Assembly (NCBI RefSeq): GCF_000091545.1
Contig: NC_006461.1
Span: forward strand, 619,564 to 683,563
Source of the DNA: Thermus thermophilus HB8
GTDB lineage: Bacteria; Deinococcota; Deinococci; Deinococcales; Thermaceae
DNA: 64,000 nucleotides
Reading direction: 5' to 3'
Shown: piece after piece, positions 1-7,129 of the stretch
Position numbering within the stretch: the stretch's first letter is position 1
Layout of the letters: each line of letters opens with the position of its first letter
Translations under genes and position numbers: made by a program
The notes under the pieces: model-generated
Seen by the model: only the letters and a program-made list of their open reading frames with translations
Databases searched by the model: none
Told to the model about the DNA's origin: nothing

Positions 1-240
1 GGGGCCCTTTAGGAGGACCACTTTCAGGCCCATCCCCGCGAGGTGGCCCGAAAGGGCCCGGGCGAAGGCGTCCGCAAGGAAGCGGGTGTCGTGCCCCACC
101 ACCACGAGCCCGCCGCCCCGCTCCAGGAGGTGGCGGCCGTAGGCCTCGGCCAGGCGGTGGAGGGTGGCGAAGGTGAACTCCCGGGCGATGACCCCGCGGA
201 AGCCTTCGGTGCCGAAGCGGATGGGCGCGCTCATCTCCAT
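1..240 (-). CDS. Phosphoglucomutase/phosphomannomutase, N-terminal part (runs off the window)
   Basis: Only the first 80 residues lie in the window. They carry the opening motif of the alpha-D-phosphohexomutase family, FGTEGFRG, followed by a helix and VVVGHDTR, the usual start of domain 1. Family members interconvert hexose 1- and 6-phosphates through a phosphoserine that would lie beyond the left edge. Two in-frame ATGs exist (240 and 234); both begin just before SAPIRFGTEG, so either is possible. An AGAGGA lies 13-14 nt upstream of ATG 240. Substrate (glucose, mannose or glucosamine phosphate) cannot be decided from this fragment. Confidence 0.85.
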   Translation of the reverse strand, partial: MEMSAPIRFGTEGFRGVIAREFTFATLHRLAEAYGRHLLERGGGLVVVGHDTRFLADAFARALSGHLAGMGLKVVLLKGP

Positions 241-283
241 GGAAGCATAGCACATCCTCTCCCCACGGGGGGTGAGGGTGAAG

Positions 284-289
284 TAGCAT
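284..289 (+). promoter_or_regulatory. -10 box TAGCAT, leaderless-type
   Basis: TAGCAT ends 6 nt before the GTG at 296, so the transcript would start at or next to the start codon. No clear -35 box is visible. Confidence 0.45.
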
Positions 290-295
290 AAAAGC

Positions 296-562
296 GTGCC
301 CGAGGACCACCTGCTGGAACGCCTGGAGAAGCTGGAGGGGATCGTGGAGACCACGGTGCGGGTGCTCCCGCCCTTGGTTCAGGACCTCTCCCGGCGCATT
401 GACGGGCTACGGGAGGAGATGCAGGGCGTGGCGGCCCGGCTGGAAGCCCGCATCCAACAGGCGGAGGCCAAGCTGGAGGGCCAGATCCAGTGGGTCCGGT
501 CCGAGCTGGAGGGCTTCACCCTCATCGGGGTGGCCCTGGCCCCCCTTTCCCTGCTGCGCTAA
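296..562 (+). CDS. Small coiled-coil protein with hydrophobic C-terminus
   Basis: An 88-residue protein starting at GTG. Residues about 3-72 are a long amphipathic helix with heptad spacing of Leu/Ile/Val and many Glu/Arg pairs, predicted to be a coiled coil. The last 15 residues (FTLIGVALAPLSLLR) are hydrophobic and could anchor the protein in the membrane. No enzyme motif is seen and I do not recognise a family. A -10 box 6 nt upstream of the start supports expression. It precedes a secreted protein by 22 nt, but that gene has its own -10 box. Confidence 0.55.
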   Translation: MPEDHLLERLEKLEGIVETTVRVLPPLVQDLSRRIDGLREEMQGVAARLEARIQQAEAKLEGQIQWVRSELEGFTLIGVALAPLSLLR

Positions 563-571
563 GGGGTTAGG

Positions 572-577
572 TAAAAT
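572..577 (+). promoter_or_regulatory. -10 box TAAAAT, leaderless-type
   Basis: TAAAAT ends 7 nt before ATG 585, predicting an mRNA that begins at that ATG. This decides for 585 over the ATG at 576, which overlaps the box. Confidence 0.5.
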
Positions 578-584
578 GGGTCCG

Positions 585-1070
585 ATGACCCGCTGGTTGG
601 TTCTCGCCCTAGCCCTTTGTGGGCTGGTACTGGCCCAGGATTGGCGGCTTAGCCAGAGCCAAAGCTTCACCGCCCAAGGAGCCTCGGCCTGGCGCTACAC
701 CCTAAGCCCCAGGACAAAGGAGGCCCAGGAGCTTTGGCGCAGGCTTTCCGAGCAGTACCGGGACCACCTGCGGGCGGGGTACCGGGTGGACCTCGGGGGG
801 TGGCGGGTGTACTTCCGGGGCGGGGTGCTCTGGCTTGCGCCCCACTGCCCCAAGGCGGACAACCCCGCCTGCTTCACCTTCGGGGCCCTCCCCGTGGAGA
901 AGGCGCGGCAGGACCGCTTCCTCCTGGAGCTTGGGGCCCTCCTCGAGGAGGGCCTTGGGCGGGTCCGGGCCACGGGGGGAAGCCTCACCCTAAGCCGCCT
1001 CTTCCGGGTGGAGGTGGCCCGGGGCGCCTCGCCCCCTTACCGGGCGGCGCCTTCCGGCTGGAGGCCTTAG
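585..1070 (+). CDS. Secreted protein of unknown function
   Basis: A 161-residue protein with a textbook signal peptide: MTR, then a hydrophobic core (WLVLALALCGLVLA), with likely cleavage before QDW. The mature part is about 140 residues of mixed alpha/beta character, with two cysteines near residues 97 and 103 that could form a disulfide. No known domain is recognised. The start at 585 is chosen because a -10 box ends 7 nt upstream. Its stop codon overlaps the stop of the converging gene at 1067, the two sharing TTAG. Confidence 0.6.
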   Translation: MTRWLVLALALCGLVLAQDWRLSQSQSFTAQGASAWRYTLSPRTKEAQELWRRLSEQYRDHLRAGYRVDLGGWRVYFRGGVLWLAPHCPKADNPACFTFGALPVEKARQDRFLLELGALLEEGLGRVRATGGSLTLSRLFRVEVARGASPPYRAAPSGWRP

Positions 1071-1663
1071 GCGGCCTCGAGGCTGTACAGGTAGTAGCGG
1101 GTCTCCCCCAGGACGAAGAAGGCCTCCTCCAGGGCGAGGCCCTCTATGGGGGTTTCCGGGGGGACGGAAAGGCGGAAGCTCCCCACGGCGATCCCCTCCC
1201 CGTCCACGGCCAGGGGCCCCTCGGCGAGGAGGGTGCTTTCCGCCTCGGGGTCGTTGAGGGGGGTGGCGTGGAGGCGCACCCGCTTCCCCTCGAGGCTTTT
1301 CAGGGCGTTCTTGGGGTCGGCGAAGGGGGCGCGGAAGAGGAGGCGCTCCTCCACCTCCGCCACCTCTCCCAATAGGGCGTACCGGTCCAGAGGGAGGAGG
1401 GCCTTGCCCCGCTCCAGGAGGAGGAGGAAGCGGGCCTTGTCCTCCTCGGAGAGGAGGACGGGGGCCTTGTTCCGGCCCACCCGCTCGTCCTGGTCCAGGC
1501 GCCCCTTCTCCACAAGGGCCCGGGCGGCCTCCAGGGCCTCCTCCCGGGTGGCGTAGAGGCTATAGGGGTTGATCTTGAAGAGGAGGTCGTAGCCCTTAGG
1601 CCCCTGGACGAGCCAGGCGAGGTGGAGCTCAAAGAAGCGCCGCTTGCGCCACTCGGGGTACAC
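1067..1663 (-). CDS. Conserved hypothetical protein
   Basis: A 198-residue soluble protein starting at GTG. It is rich in Glu, Leu and Arg and has no signal peptide or membrane segment. The middle (about 70-110) looks helical and the C-terminal half looks beta-rich. I do not recognise a family. A TATACT -10 box at 1670-1675 ends 6 nt before the GTG, predicting a leaderless transcript, and it sits back to back with the promoter of the mrp gene. Confidence 0.6.
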   Translation of the reverse strand: MYPEWRKRRFFELHLAWLVQGPKGYDLLFKINPYSLYATREEALEAARALVEKGRLDQDERVGRNKAPVLLSEEDKARFLLLLERGKALLPLDRYALLGEVAEVEERLLFRAPFADPKNALKSLEGKRVRLHATPLNDPEAESTLLAEGPLAVDGEGIAVGSFRLSVPPETPIEGLALEEAFFVLGETRYYLYSLEAA

Positions 1664-1669
1664 GAGACG

Positions 1670-1675
1670 AGTATA
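1670..1675 (-). promoter_or_regulatory. -10 box TATACT, leaderless-type
   Basis: Read on the minus strand, TATACT is followed by 6 nt and then the GTG start at 1663. Confidence 0.55.
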
Positions 1676-1698
1676 CCCGGCCTTTGTGCCTTTCGCCC

Positions 1699-1725
1699 TT
1701 GCCCAAAACTATCCTGGGGTATACT
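1699..1725 (+). promoter_or_regulatory. Promoter of the mrp operon
   Basis: A TTGCCC (-35, 1699-1704) and TATACT (-10, 1720-1725) are separated by 15 nt. Transcription would start about 1732, giving a leader of about 5 nt before ATG 1737. It drives mrp and probably the closely spaced regulator, prmA, rsmE and lipoprotein genes. Confidence 0.6.
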
Positions 1726-1736
1726 CTAGGCCCGGT

Positions 1737-2789
1737 ATGGCGCTTACGGAAGAGCGGGTCCTCGAGGCCCTGCGCACCGTGATGGACCCCGAGCTCGGCA
1801 AGGACCTCGTCTCCTTGGGCATGGTGGACGAGGTCCGGGTGGAGGGGGGGCGGGTGGACCTCCTGGTGAACCTCACCACCCCGGCCTGCCCCCTCAAGGG
1901 GCAGATTGAGGCGGACATCCGGCGGGCCCTCGCCCCCTTGGGGGCGGAGGAGGTCCGGGTGCGCTTCGGCGGGGGCGTGCGCCCCCCTGAGCGCTACGCC
2001 CTCCCCGGGGTCAAGCACGTGGTGGCCGTGGCCTCGGGCAAGGGCGGGGTGGGGAAGAGCACCGTGGCCGCCAACCTGGCCCTGGCCTTAAGCCGGGAAG
2101 GGGCCAAGGTGGGCCTTTTGGACGCCGACCTCTACGGGCCGAGCCAGGCGAAGATGTTCGGCCTCGAGGGCATGCGCCTCAAGGTGGACCAGGACCGCAG
2201 GATCCTCCCCTTGGAGGCCCACGGGATCAAGGTCCTCTCCATCGCCAACATCGTCCCCCCGGGGCAGGCCCTGGCCTGGCGGGGGCCCATCCTCCACGGC
2301 ACCCTGAAGCAGTTCCTGCAGGACGTGAACTGGGGGGAGCTGGACTACCTGGTGGTGGACCTTCCCCCGGGGACGGGGGACGTGCAGCTCAGCCTTTCCC
2401 AGCTCACCCAGGTCTCGGGCGGGGTCATCGTCACCACGCCCCAGGAGGTGGCCCTCATTGACGCCGAGCGGGCGGCGGACATGTTCCGGAAGCTCCAGGT
2501 CCCGGTCCTCGGCGTCCTGGAGAACATGAGCGCCTTCCTCTGCCCCCACTGCGGCAAGCCCACCCCCATCTTCGGGGAGGGGGGCGGGAGGCGCCTGGCG
2601 GAGAGGCTCAAGACCCGCTTCCTGGGGGAGATCCCCCTCACCCTGGCCTTGCGGGAGAGCGGGGACCGGGGCGTGCCCGTCCTGGCGCAGGACCCCGAGG
2701 GCCTCGAGGCCCAGGCCTTCCTGAAGGCGGCCCGGGAGCTCGCCGCCGCCTTGAGCGTGCAGACCTTCCTCCCCCTCCCCATGGCCTGA
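1737..2789 (+). CDS. mrp: Mrp/NBP35-type Fe-S cluster carrier ATPase
   Basis: A 350-residue protein with two domains: a MIP18-like (DUF59) domain at about 1-85 with the conserved DPEL and TPACPLK motifs, then a deviant P-loop ATPase beginning near residue 98 (SGKGGVGKS at about 100-108). A CPHC pair near residue 263 is the site where family members bind a bridging [4Fe-4S] cluster at the dimer interface. The protein is cytosolic and hands clusters to apo-enzymes. ATG 1737 is preferred over upstream in-frame starts because the promoter lies at 1699-1725. The next gene, 3 nt downstream, is a SufR-like regulator, consistent with an Fe-S theme. Confidence 0.92.
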   Translation: MALTEERVLEALRTVMDPELGKDLVSLGMVDEVRVEGGRVDLLVNLTTPACPLKGQIEADIRRALAPLGAEEVRVRFGGGVRPPERYALPGVKHVVAVASGKGGVGKSTVAANLALALSREGAKVGLLDADLYGPSQAKMFGLEGMRLKVDQDRRILPLEAHGIKVLSIANIVPPGQALAWRGPILHGTLKQFLQDVNWGELDYLVVDLPPGTGDVQLSLSQLTQVSGGVIVTTPQEVALIDAERAADMFRKLQVPVLGVLENMSAFLCPHCGKPTPIFGEGGGRRLAERLKTRFLGEIPLTLALRESGDRGVPVLAQDPEGLEAQAFLKAARELAAALSVQTFLPLPMA

Positions 2790-2792
2790 ACC

Positions 2793-3395
2793 ATGGTCCT
2801 CCTGGAAGGCACCAAGGAACGGGTTCTGGAGCTCCTTAGGGCCAGGCCCCGCACCGCCAAGGAGGTGGCGGAAGCCTTGGGGGTGAGCCGCACCGCCGCC
2901 CAGAAGCACCTCCAGGACCTGGAGGAGCGGGGCCTCGCCGCCTCGGAGGTGCGGAAATGCCCCGGGCGGGGGCGGCCCTACCGGGTCTGGCGGGCCTTGG
3001 ACCCCGAGGCCCCCTACGCCGCCCTCTGCGGGGACGTCCTCAAGGGCCTGGAGGCCGCCTTGGGGCGGGAGGGGGTGGTGCGGGTCCTGTTGGAGCGGAA
3101 CCGGGCCCTCCTCGCCCCCTTGGGCCTCGAGGGGCTTCCCGTGCGGGCGCGGCTTGAGCGCCTCGCGGCCTTCCTGCGGGAAAGGGGGTACGAGGCGGAG
3201 GTGGTGGAAGAGGAGGGGGCCCTCTACCTCTGCCAGCGCCGATGTCCCAAGCTCGCCCTCTCCAAGGAGCACGAGGCCCTGTGCGAAAGCGAGCTTCTGG
3301 CCTACGAGGAGGCCTTGGGCCTCCCCCTGGCGCGGGAGGAGCGGATCGCCGAGGGGGGGAGGTGCTGCCGCTACCGGGTGAAGCCGGTATCCTGA
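2793..3395 (+). CDS. SufR-like winged-helix regulator with cysteine cluster
   Basis: A 200-residue protein. Residues 1-75 form a winged helix-turn-helix (RTAKEVAEALGVSRTAAQKHL) with a basic wing ending in CPGRGRPYRVW. The C-terminal half has a Cys-X12-Cys spacing (RRC to ALC) followed by a distal GGRCCRY, close to the cysteine layout by which cyanobacterial SufR holds a [4Fe-4S] cluster and represses suf genes. It begins 3 nt after the Fe-S carrier gene, so it probably senses Fe-S status. Its targets, and which cysteines are ligands, cannot be read from the sequence. Confidence 0.75.
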   Translation: MVLLEGTKERVLELLRARPRTAKEVAEALGVSRTAAQKHLQDLEERGLAASEVRKCPGRGRPYRVWRALDPEAPYAALCGDVLKGLEAALGREGVVRVLLERNRALLAPLGLEGLPVRARLERLAAFLRERGYEAEVVEEEGALYLCQRRCPKLALSKEHEALCESELLAYEEALGLPLAREERIAEGGRCCRYRVKPVS

Positions 3396-3398
3396 GGC

Positions 3399-4163
3399 GT
3401 GTGGGTTTACCGGCTTAAGGGCACCCTCGAGGCCTTGGACCCCATCCTCCCCGGGCTCTTTGACGGGGGGGCGCGGGGGCTTTGGGAGCGGGAGGGGGAG
3501 GTCTGGGCCTTCTTCCCCGCCCCCGTGGACCTCCCCTACGAGGGAGTGTGGGAGGAGGTGGGCGACGAGGACTGGCTCGAGGCCTGGCGGCGCGACCTTA
3601 AGCCCGCCCTGGCCCCGCCCTTCGTGGTCCTCGCCCCCTGGCACACCTGGGAGGGGGCGGAGATCCCCTTGGTCATTGAGCCCGGCATGGCCTTCGGCAC
3701 CGGGCACCACGAGACCACCCGCCTGGCCCTAAAGGCCCTCGCCCGCCACCTCCGCCCCGGGGACAAGGTCCTGGACCTGGGCACGGGAAGCGGCGTCCTC
3801 GCCATCGCCGCCGAGAAGCTCGGGGGGAAGGCCCTGGGGGTGGACATTGACCCAATGGTCCTCCCCCAGGCGGAGGCGAACGCCAAGCGGAACGGGGTGC
3901 GCCCCCGCTTTTTGGAGGGAAGCCTCGAGGCCGCCCTCCCCTTCGGCCCCTTTGACCTCCTGGTGGCGAACCTCTACGCCGAGCTCCACGCCGCCCTCGC
4001 CCCCCGCTACCGGGAGGCCCTCGTCCCCGGGGGGCGGGCCCTCCTCACGGGGATCCTCAAGGACCGGGCCCCCCTGGTGCGCGAGGCCATGGCGGGGGCG
4101 GGGTTCAGGCCTCTGGAGGAGGCGGCCGAGGGGGAGTGGGTCCTCCTCGCCTACGGGAGGTAG
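3399..4163 (+). CDS. prmA: Ribosomal protein L11 methyltransferase
   Basis: A 254-residue enzyme, the length I recall for T. thermophilus PrmA, starting at GTG. The N-terminal 60 or so residues form the substrate-recognition domain, joined by a linker to a SAM-dependent methyltransferase fold. Motif I is VLDLGTGSGVLAIAA (about 125-139), the acidic ribose-binding loop is GVDIDP, and motif IV is VANLYAEL. It trimethylates lysines and the N-terminus of L11. It lies 3 nt after the regulator and 1 nt before rsmE, so all are probably cotranscribed. Confidence 0.95.
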   Translation: MWVYRLKGTLEALDPILPGLFDGGARGLWEREGEVWAFFPAPVDLPYEGVWEEVGDEDWLEAWRRDLKPALAPPFVVLAPWHTWEGAEIPLVIEPGMAFGTGHHETTRLALKALARHLRPGDKVLDLGTGSGVLAIAAEKLGGKALGVDIDPMVLPQAEANAKRNGVRPRFLEGSLEAALPFGPFDLLVANLYAELHAALAPRYREALVPGGRALLTGILKDRAPLVREAMAGAGFRPLEEAAEGEWVLLAYGR

Positions 4164-4164
4164 C

Positions 4165-4851
4165 GTGCGGCCCCACCGCGCCTTTAGCCCCGGCCTCACG
4201 GGGGTCCTCCCCTTGCGGGAGACCCGGCACCTGGTGGAGGTCCTGAGGGCCCGGGTGGGGGACCGGTTCACCGTCTTTGACGGGGAGCGGGAGGCCCTGG
4301 CCGAGGTGGTGGACCTGGGCCCCCCCTTGCGCTACCGCGTCCTGGAGGAGCGGAGGCCCGAGAGGGAGGTGGGGGTGGAGGTGGTCCTCTACGTGGCCCT
4401 CCTCAAGGGGGACAAGCTCGCCGAGGTGGTGCGCGCCGCCACGGAGCTTGGGGCCACCCGGATCCAGCCCCTCGTCACCCGCCACTCCGTCCCCAAGGAG
4501 ATGGGGGAGGGGAAGCTCAGGCGGCTTAGAGCGGTGGCCCTCGAGGCGGCGAAGCAGTCGGGGCGGGTGGTGGTCCCCGAGGTCCTCCCCCCCATCCCCC
4601 TGAAGGCGGTCCCCCAGGTGGCCCAGGGCCTCGTGGCCCATGTGGGGGCCACCGCCCGGGTGCGGGAGGTCCTGGACCCGGAAAAGCCCCTCGCCCTCGC
4701 CGTGGGGCCGGAAGGGGGGTTCGCCGAGGAGGAGGTGGCCCTCTTGGAGGCCCGGGGCTTCACCCCCGTGAGCCTGGGGCGGCGCATCCTCCGGGCGGAG
4801 ACCGCCGCCCTCGCCCTCCTCGCCCTCTGCACCGCCGGGGAGGGAAGGTGA
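4165..4851 (+). CDS. rsmE: 16S rRNA m3U1498 methyltransferase
   Basis: A 228-residue SPOUT-class (trefoil-knot) methyltransferase starting at GTG 4165, 1 nt after prmA. The N-terminal PUA-like domain holds RPHRAF and the RETRHLVEVLR segment. The C-terminal knot contains ERARxE-like motifs (LGATRIQPL) and the SAM-binding AVGPEGGF and LGRRILRAETA motifs typical of RsmE. It methylates N3 of U1498 in the decoding region of 16S rRNA. The downstream lipoprotein starts inside its stop codon (GTGA overlap). Confidence 0.95.
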   Translation: MRPHRAFSPGLTGVLPLRETRHLVEVLRARVGDRFTVFDGEREALAEVVDLGPPLRYRVLEERRPEREVGVEVVLYVALLKGDKLAEVVRAATELGATRIQPLVTRHSVPKEMGEGKLRRLRAVALEAAKQSGRVVVPEVLPPIPLKAVPQVAQGLVAHVGATARVREVLDPEKPLALAVGPEGGFAEEEVALLEARGFTPVSLGRRILRAETAALALLALCTAGEGR

Positions 4852-5279
4852 GGCTTCTCCTTCTCCTCCTCCCCCTCCTCGCCGCCTGCCGCTACACCTT
4901 CCTGCCCCTGGACCCCGGGAAGCCCCCTCCCCCGGAGCGGCCCTTCGTGGTGGCGCGGCTTCTCCCGGAGGGGAAGGAGGCCAGGCTCCTCCTCAAGGTG
5001 GAGCGCCTGCCCCGCCCCGGCTACCTCCACCTCAAGTGGTTCCGGGAAGAGGCCCTCCTCCAGGAAAAGGCCCTCTTCCTGGAGGGCCCCGGGGCCCACG
5101 AGGCCCGCTTTCCCTTGGGAAGCGGGTACCACCGCCTGGTGGGCCTCTGGGAGGGAAGGCCCCTCTTCCAGCTGGACCTGGGCAGTCCCTCCCTACCGGA
5201 CCCCGAGGAGGTAGAGGACCAGGGGGACGGTGAGGAAGGCCAAGAAGGTGGAGACCACCACGCTCCGGGCCACCCTTAG
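4848..5279 (+). CDS. Small lipoprotein of unknown function
   Basis: Starts at GTG overlapping the rsmE stop. MRLLLLLLPLLAAC is a lipoprotein signal peptide with the lipid-carrying Cys at residue 14. The remaining 129 residues show a beta-rich middle (about 30-115), then an acidic Asp/Glu/Gly-rich tail. The tail, from about residue 116, is antisense to the end of the AEC transporter gene (87 bp overlap), so the C-terminus may not be conserved. No known domain is recognised. Confidence 0.65.
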   Translation: MRLLLLLLPLLAACRYTFLPLDPGKPPPPERPFVVARLLPEGKEARLLLKVERLPRPGYLHLKWFREEALLQEKALFLEGPGAHEARFPLGSGYHRLVGLWEGRPLFQLDLGSPSLPDPEEVEDQGDGEEGQEGGDHHAPGHP

Positions 5280-6086
5280 GGCGTCCCCTCCGAACTCCCG
5301 GGTGAGGAGGAAGGCGTTCACCGCCACCGGGGTGGCGGACTGGAGGACGAGGACCTGGTGCTCCAGCCGGGGAAGGCCGAGGAGGGCCCCCACCCCGTAG
5401 GCCACGAGGGGGGCGAGGAGGAGCCTCAGGGCGCTCGCCGCCCCCTCAAAGGGGCCGAGGTGGAACCGGGTCTTTCCCATCTGCATCCCCAGGGTGAGGA
5501 GGAGGACGGGGATGGCCGCCTGGCCCATGAGCCGCACCCCCTCCTCCAGCCGGAAGGGGAGGCTTAGGCCCAGGGCCTTGAGGAGGAGGCCCAGGAAGAG
5601 GGCGTAGAAGAGGGGGAGGCGCAGGGTGAAGAGGAGGCCTTCCTTCAGGCCCCCTCCCCGGATGAAGGCGGGCCCGAGGCCGAACATCAGGGCGCTGGAG
5701 AGGAGGAAGTAGACCACGGCCCGCCTCAGGCCCTCCTCCCCGAGGGCGAAGTAGACCAGGGAGAGGCCCATGTTGCCGGAGTTGGGGAAGAGGCCGCAGA
5801 CGAGGAGGGTCTTGGTGGTTTCCCGGGAGAGGCCAAAGAGCTTCCCCGCCCCCTGGACGAGGAGGAAGAGGAGGGCGTAGGTGAGGGAAAACCCCAGGAC
5901 GAGGCCCCACACCCCCTCCAGGGTGTACTCCGCCCGGTACATGCTGTCCAGGATGAGGGCGGGCACCAGGGCGTAGAGGGTGAGGCGGCTTAGGGTGGAG
6001 AGGTCCATCTCCAGCCGCCTCCCCAGGAGGTAGCCGGAGAGGACCACCAGGGCCACGGGGACCACGGTGTTGAAGAGGGCCTCCAT
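5193..6086 (-). CDS. AEC-family (auxin efflux carrier) permease
   Basis: A 297-residue integral membrane protein with about ten hydrophobic segments in two bundles of five, the layout of the AEC family, which in bacteria exports or imports carboxylates such as malonate or malate. It begins MEALFNTVVPVALVVLSGYLLG and has the broken-helix SGNMGL motif in the middle. ATG 6086 is chosen because a TAGAAT -10 box ends 7 nt upstream. Another in-frame ATG at 6095 overlaps that box. The substrate is unknown. Confidence 0.85.
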   Translation of the reverse strand: MEALFNTVVPVALVVLSGYLLGRRLEMDLSTLSRLTLYALVPALILDSMYRAEYTLEGVWGLVLGFSLTYALLFLLVQGAGKLFGLSRETTKTLLVCGLFPNSGNMGLSLVYFALGEEGLRRAVVYFLLSSALMFGLGPAFIRGGGLKEGLLFTLRLPLFYALFLGLLLKALGLSLPFRLEEGVRLMGQAAIPVLLLTLGMQMGKTRFHLGPFEGAASALRLLLAPLVAYGVGALLGLPRLEHQVLVLQSATPVAVNAFLLTREFGGDALRVARSVVVSTFLAFLTVPLVLYLLGVR

Positions 6087-6093
6087 GCGGGGC

Positions 6094-6099
6094 ATTCTA
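6094..6099 (-). promoter_or_regulatory. -10 box TAGAAT, leaderless-type
   Basis: On the minus strand TAGAAT is followed by 7 nt and ATG 6086 of the AEC permease. Confidence 0.55.
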
Positions 6100-6104
6100 A
6101 GGGC

Positions 6105-6326
6105 ATGCCGAGCCACCTCGCCCTCGCCGAGGCCATCCGGGAGGTGCTCCTTAAGGGGGCAGAGGCCCCGAGGCGGCAGGTCCTCGCCCTCCCCGGGGGG
6201 AGCTTCCTGGCGAGGCCTTGGCCCTGGGCAAGCTGGTTGGGGTGGAGCCCCCCAAGCTCCGGCTCAAGCACAGGGGGTGGGCGCTTGGCCTGCCCTCGAG
6301 GCCCTGGGGCGGAAGGGTGGCGTAGA
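6105..6326 (+). pseudogene. Possible remnant of an ornithine cyclodeaminase-like gene
   Basis: Two short stretches of coding-like sequence with strong G/C at third positions occur in different frames. The first, from ATG 6105 to about 6210, reads LALAEAIREVLLKG and then QVLALPGGSFLA, which resembles the N-terminal lobe of ornithine cyclodeaminase/mu-crystallin enzymes. The second, about 6212-6326, reads GEALALGKLVGVEPPK in another frame and ends at TAG. The rest of such a gene is absent. It could instead be a short non-genic stretch; the family match is from short motifs only. Confidence 0.3.
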
Positions 6327-6328
6327 CT
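6323..6328 (+). promoter_or_regulatory. -10 box TAGACT, leaderless-type
   Basis: TAGACT is followed by GAGGCC and then ATG 6335 of the SDR gene, a 6-nt gap. Confidence 0.55.
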
Positions 6329-6334
6329 GAGGCC

Positions 6335-7129
6335 ATGCGCCTAGCGGGAAAAGTAGTGGTGGTCACCGGCGCGGGGAGCGGCCTGGGCCAGGCCCTGGCC
6401 TTGGAGCTTTTAAGGCGGGGGGCGAGGGTGGCGGCGGTGGACCTAAGGTCGGAGGGCCTCCAAGAAACCATGGCCAAGGCGGGAAGCCTAGGGGAGGGCT
6501 TAAGCCTCCACCCCCTGGACATCACCGACAAGGAGAAGGTGGCCGCCCTGCCCGAGGAGGTGGAACGGGTCCACGGCCAGGTGGACGGCCTCATCAACAA
6601 CGCCGGGATCATCCAGCCCTTTAAGCGCCTCTTGGACCTGGACGAGGCGGCCATGGAGCGCGTGATGCGGGTGAACTTCTGGGGTACCCTCCACATGACC
6701 CGGGCTTTTCTGCCCAGGCTCCTCAAGCGCCCCGAGGCCCACCTGGTGAACGTCTCCAGCATGGGGGCCTTCGTGCCCGTGCCGGGGCAGGCCCTTTACG
6801 GGGCCTCTAAGGCGGCGGTGATGCTCCTCACCGAGGCCCTCTGGGCCGAACTCCAGGGGACCCCGGTACGCGTCACCCTGGTCCTGCCCGGGGCCATGCG
6901 CACGGGGATCGCCGAGCACTCGGGGGTGGAAGCCCCGAGGGCGGAAGGGGCGAAGGTGCCCGTCCTCGAGCCCGAGGTGGCGGCCAAGCGCCTCCTGGAC
7001 GCCGTGGAACGGGACGCCTTCCGAGTGCTCCTGGGCCGGGACGCCCAGACCATGGACCTCCTCTATCGCTTAAGCCCCGCCCTCGCCGCCCGGATCGTCC
7101 AGCGGCGCATGGCCCACCTCCTCACCTGA
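6335..7129 (+). CDS. Short-chain dehydrogenase/reductase (classical SDR)
   Basis: A 264-residue NAD(P)-dependent oxidoreductase. The glycine-rich cofactor motif is TGAGSGLG (about 11-18), with Asp after beta-2 (VDLRS), which suggests NAD preference. NNAG is near residue 89. The catalytic Ser is in NVSSMGAF, and Tyr and Lys are in YGASKAAV. The C-terminal 40 residues extend beyond the minimal fold. The substrate is unknown. Its last 60 bp overlap the end of the convergent MFS gene. Confidence 0.88.
   Translation: MRLAGKVVVVTGAGSGLGQALALELLRRGARVAAVDLRSEGLQETMAKAGSLGEGLSLHPLDITDKEKVAALPEEVERVHGQVDGLINNAGIIQPFKRLLDLDEAAMERVMRVNFWGTLHMTRAFLPRLLKRPEAHLVNVSSMGAFVPVPGQALYGASKAAVMLLTEALWAELQGTPVRVTLVLPGAMRTGIAEHSGVEAPRAEGAKVPVLEPEVAAKRLLDAVERDAFRVLLGRDAQTMDLLYRLSPALAARIVQRRMAHLLT

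Noticed and set aside
2088..3710. A 540-codon minus-strand open frame opposite mrp, the SufR-like gene and prmA
   Set aside because: Pro/Gly/His-rich shadow of three well-supported genes; no ribosome site or family motif.
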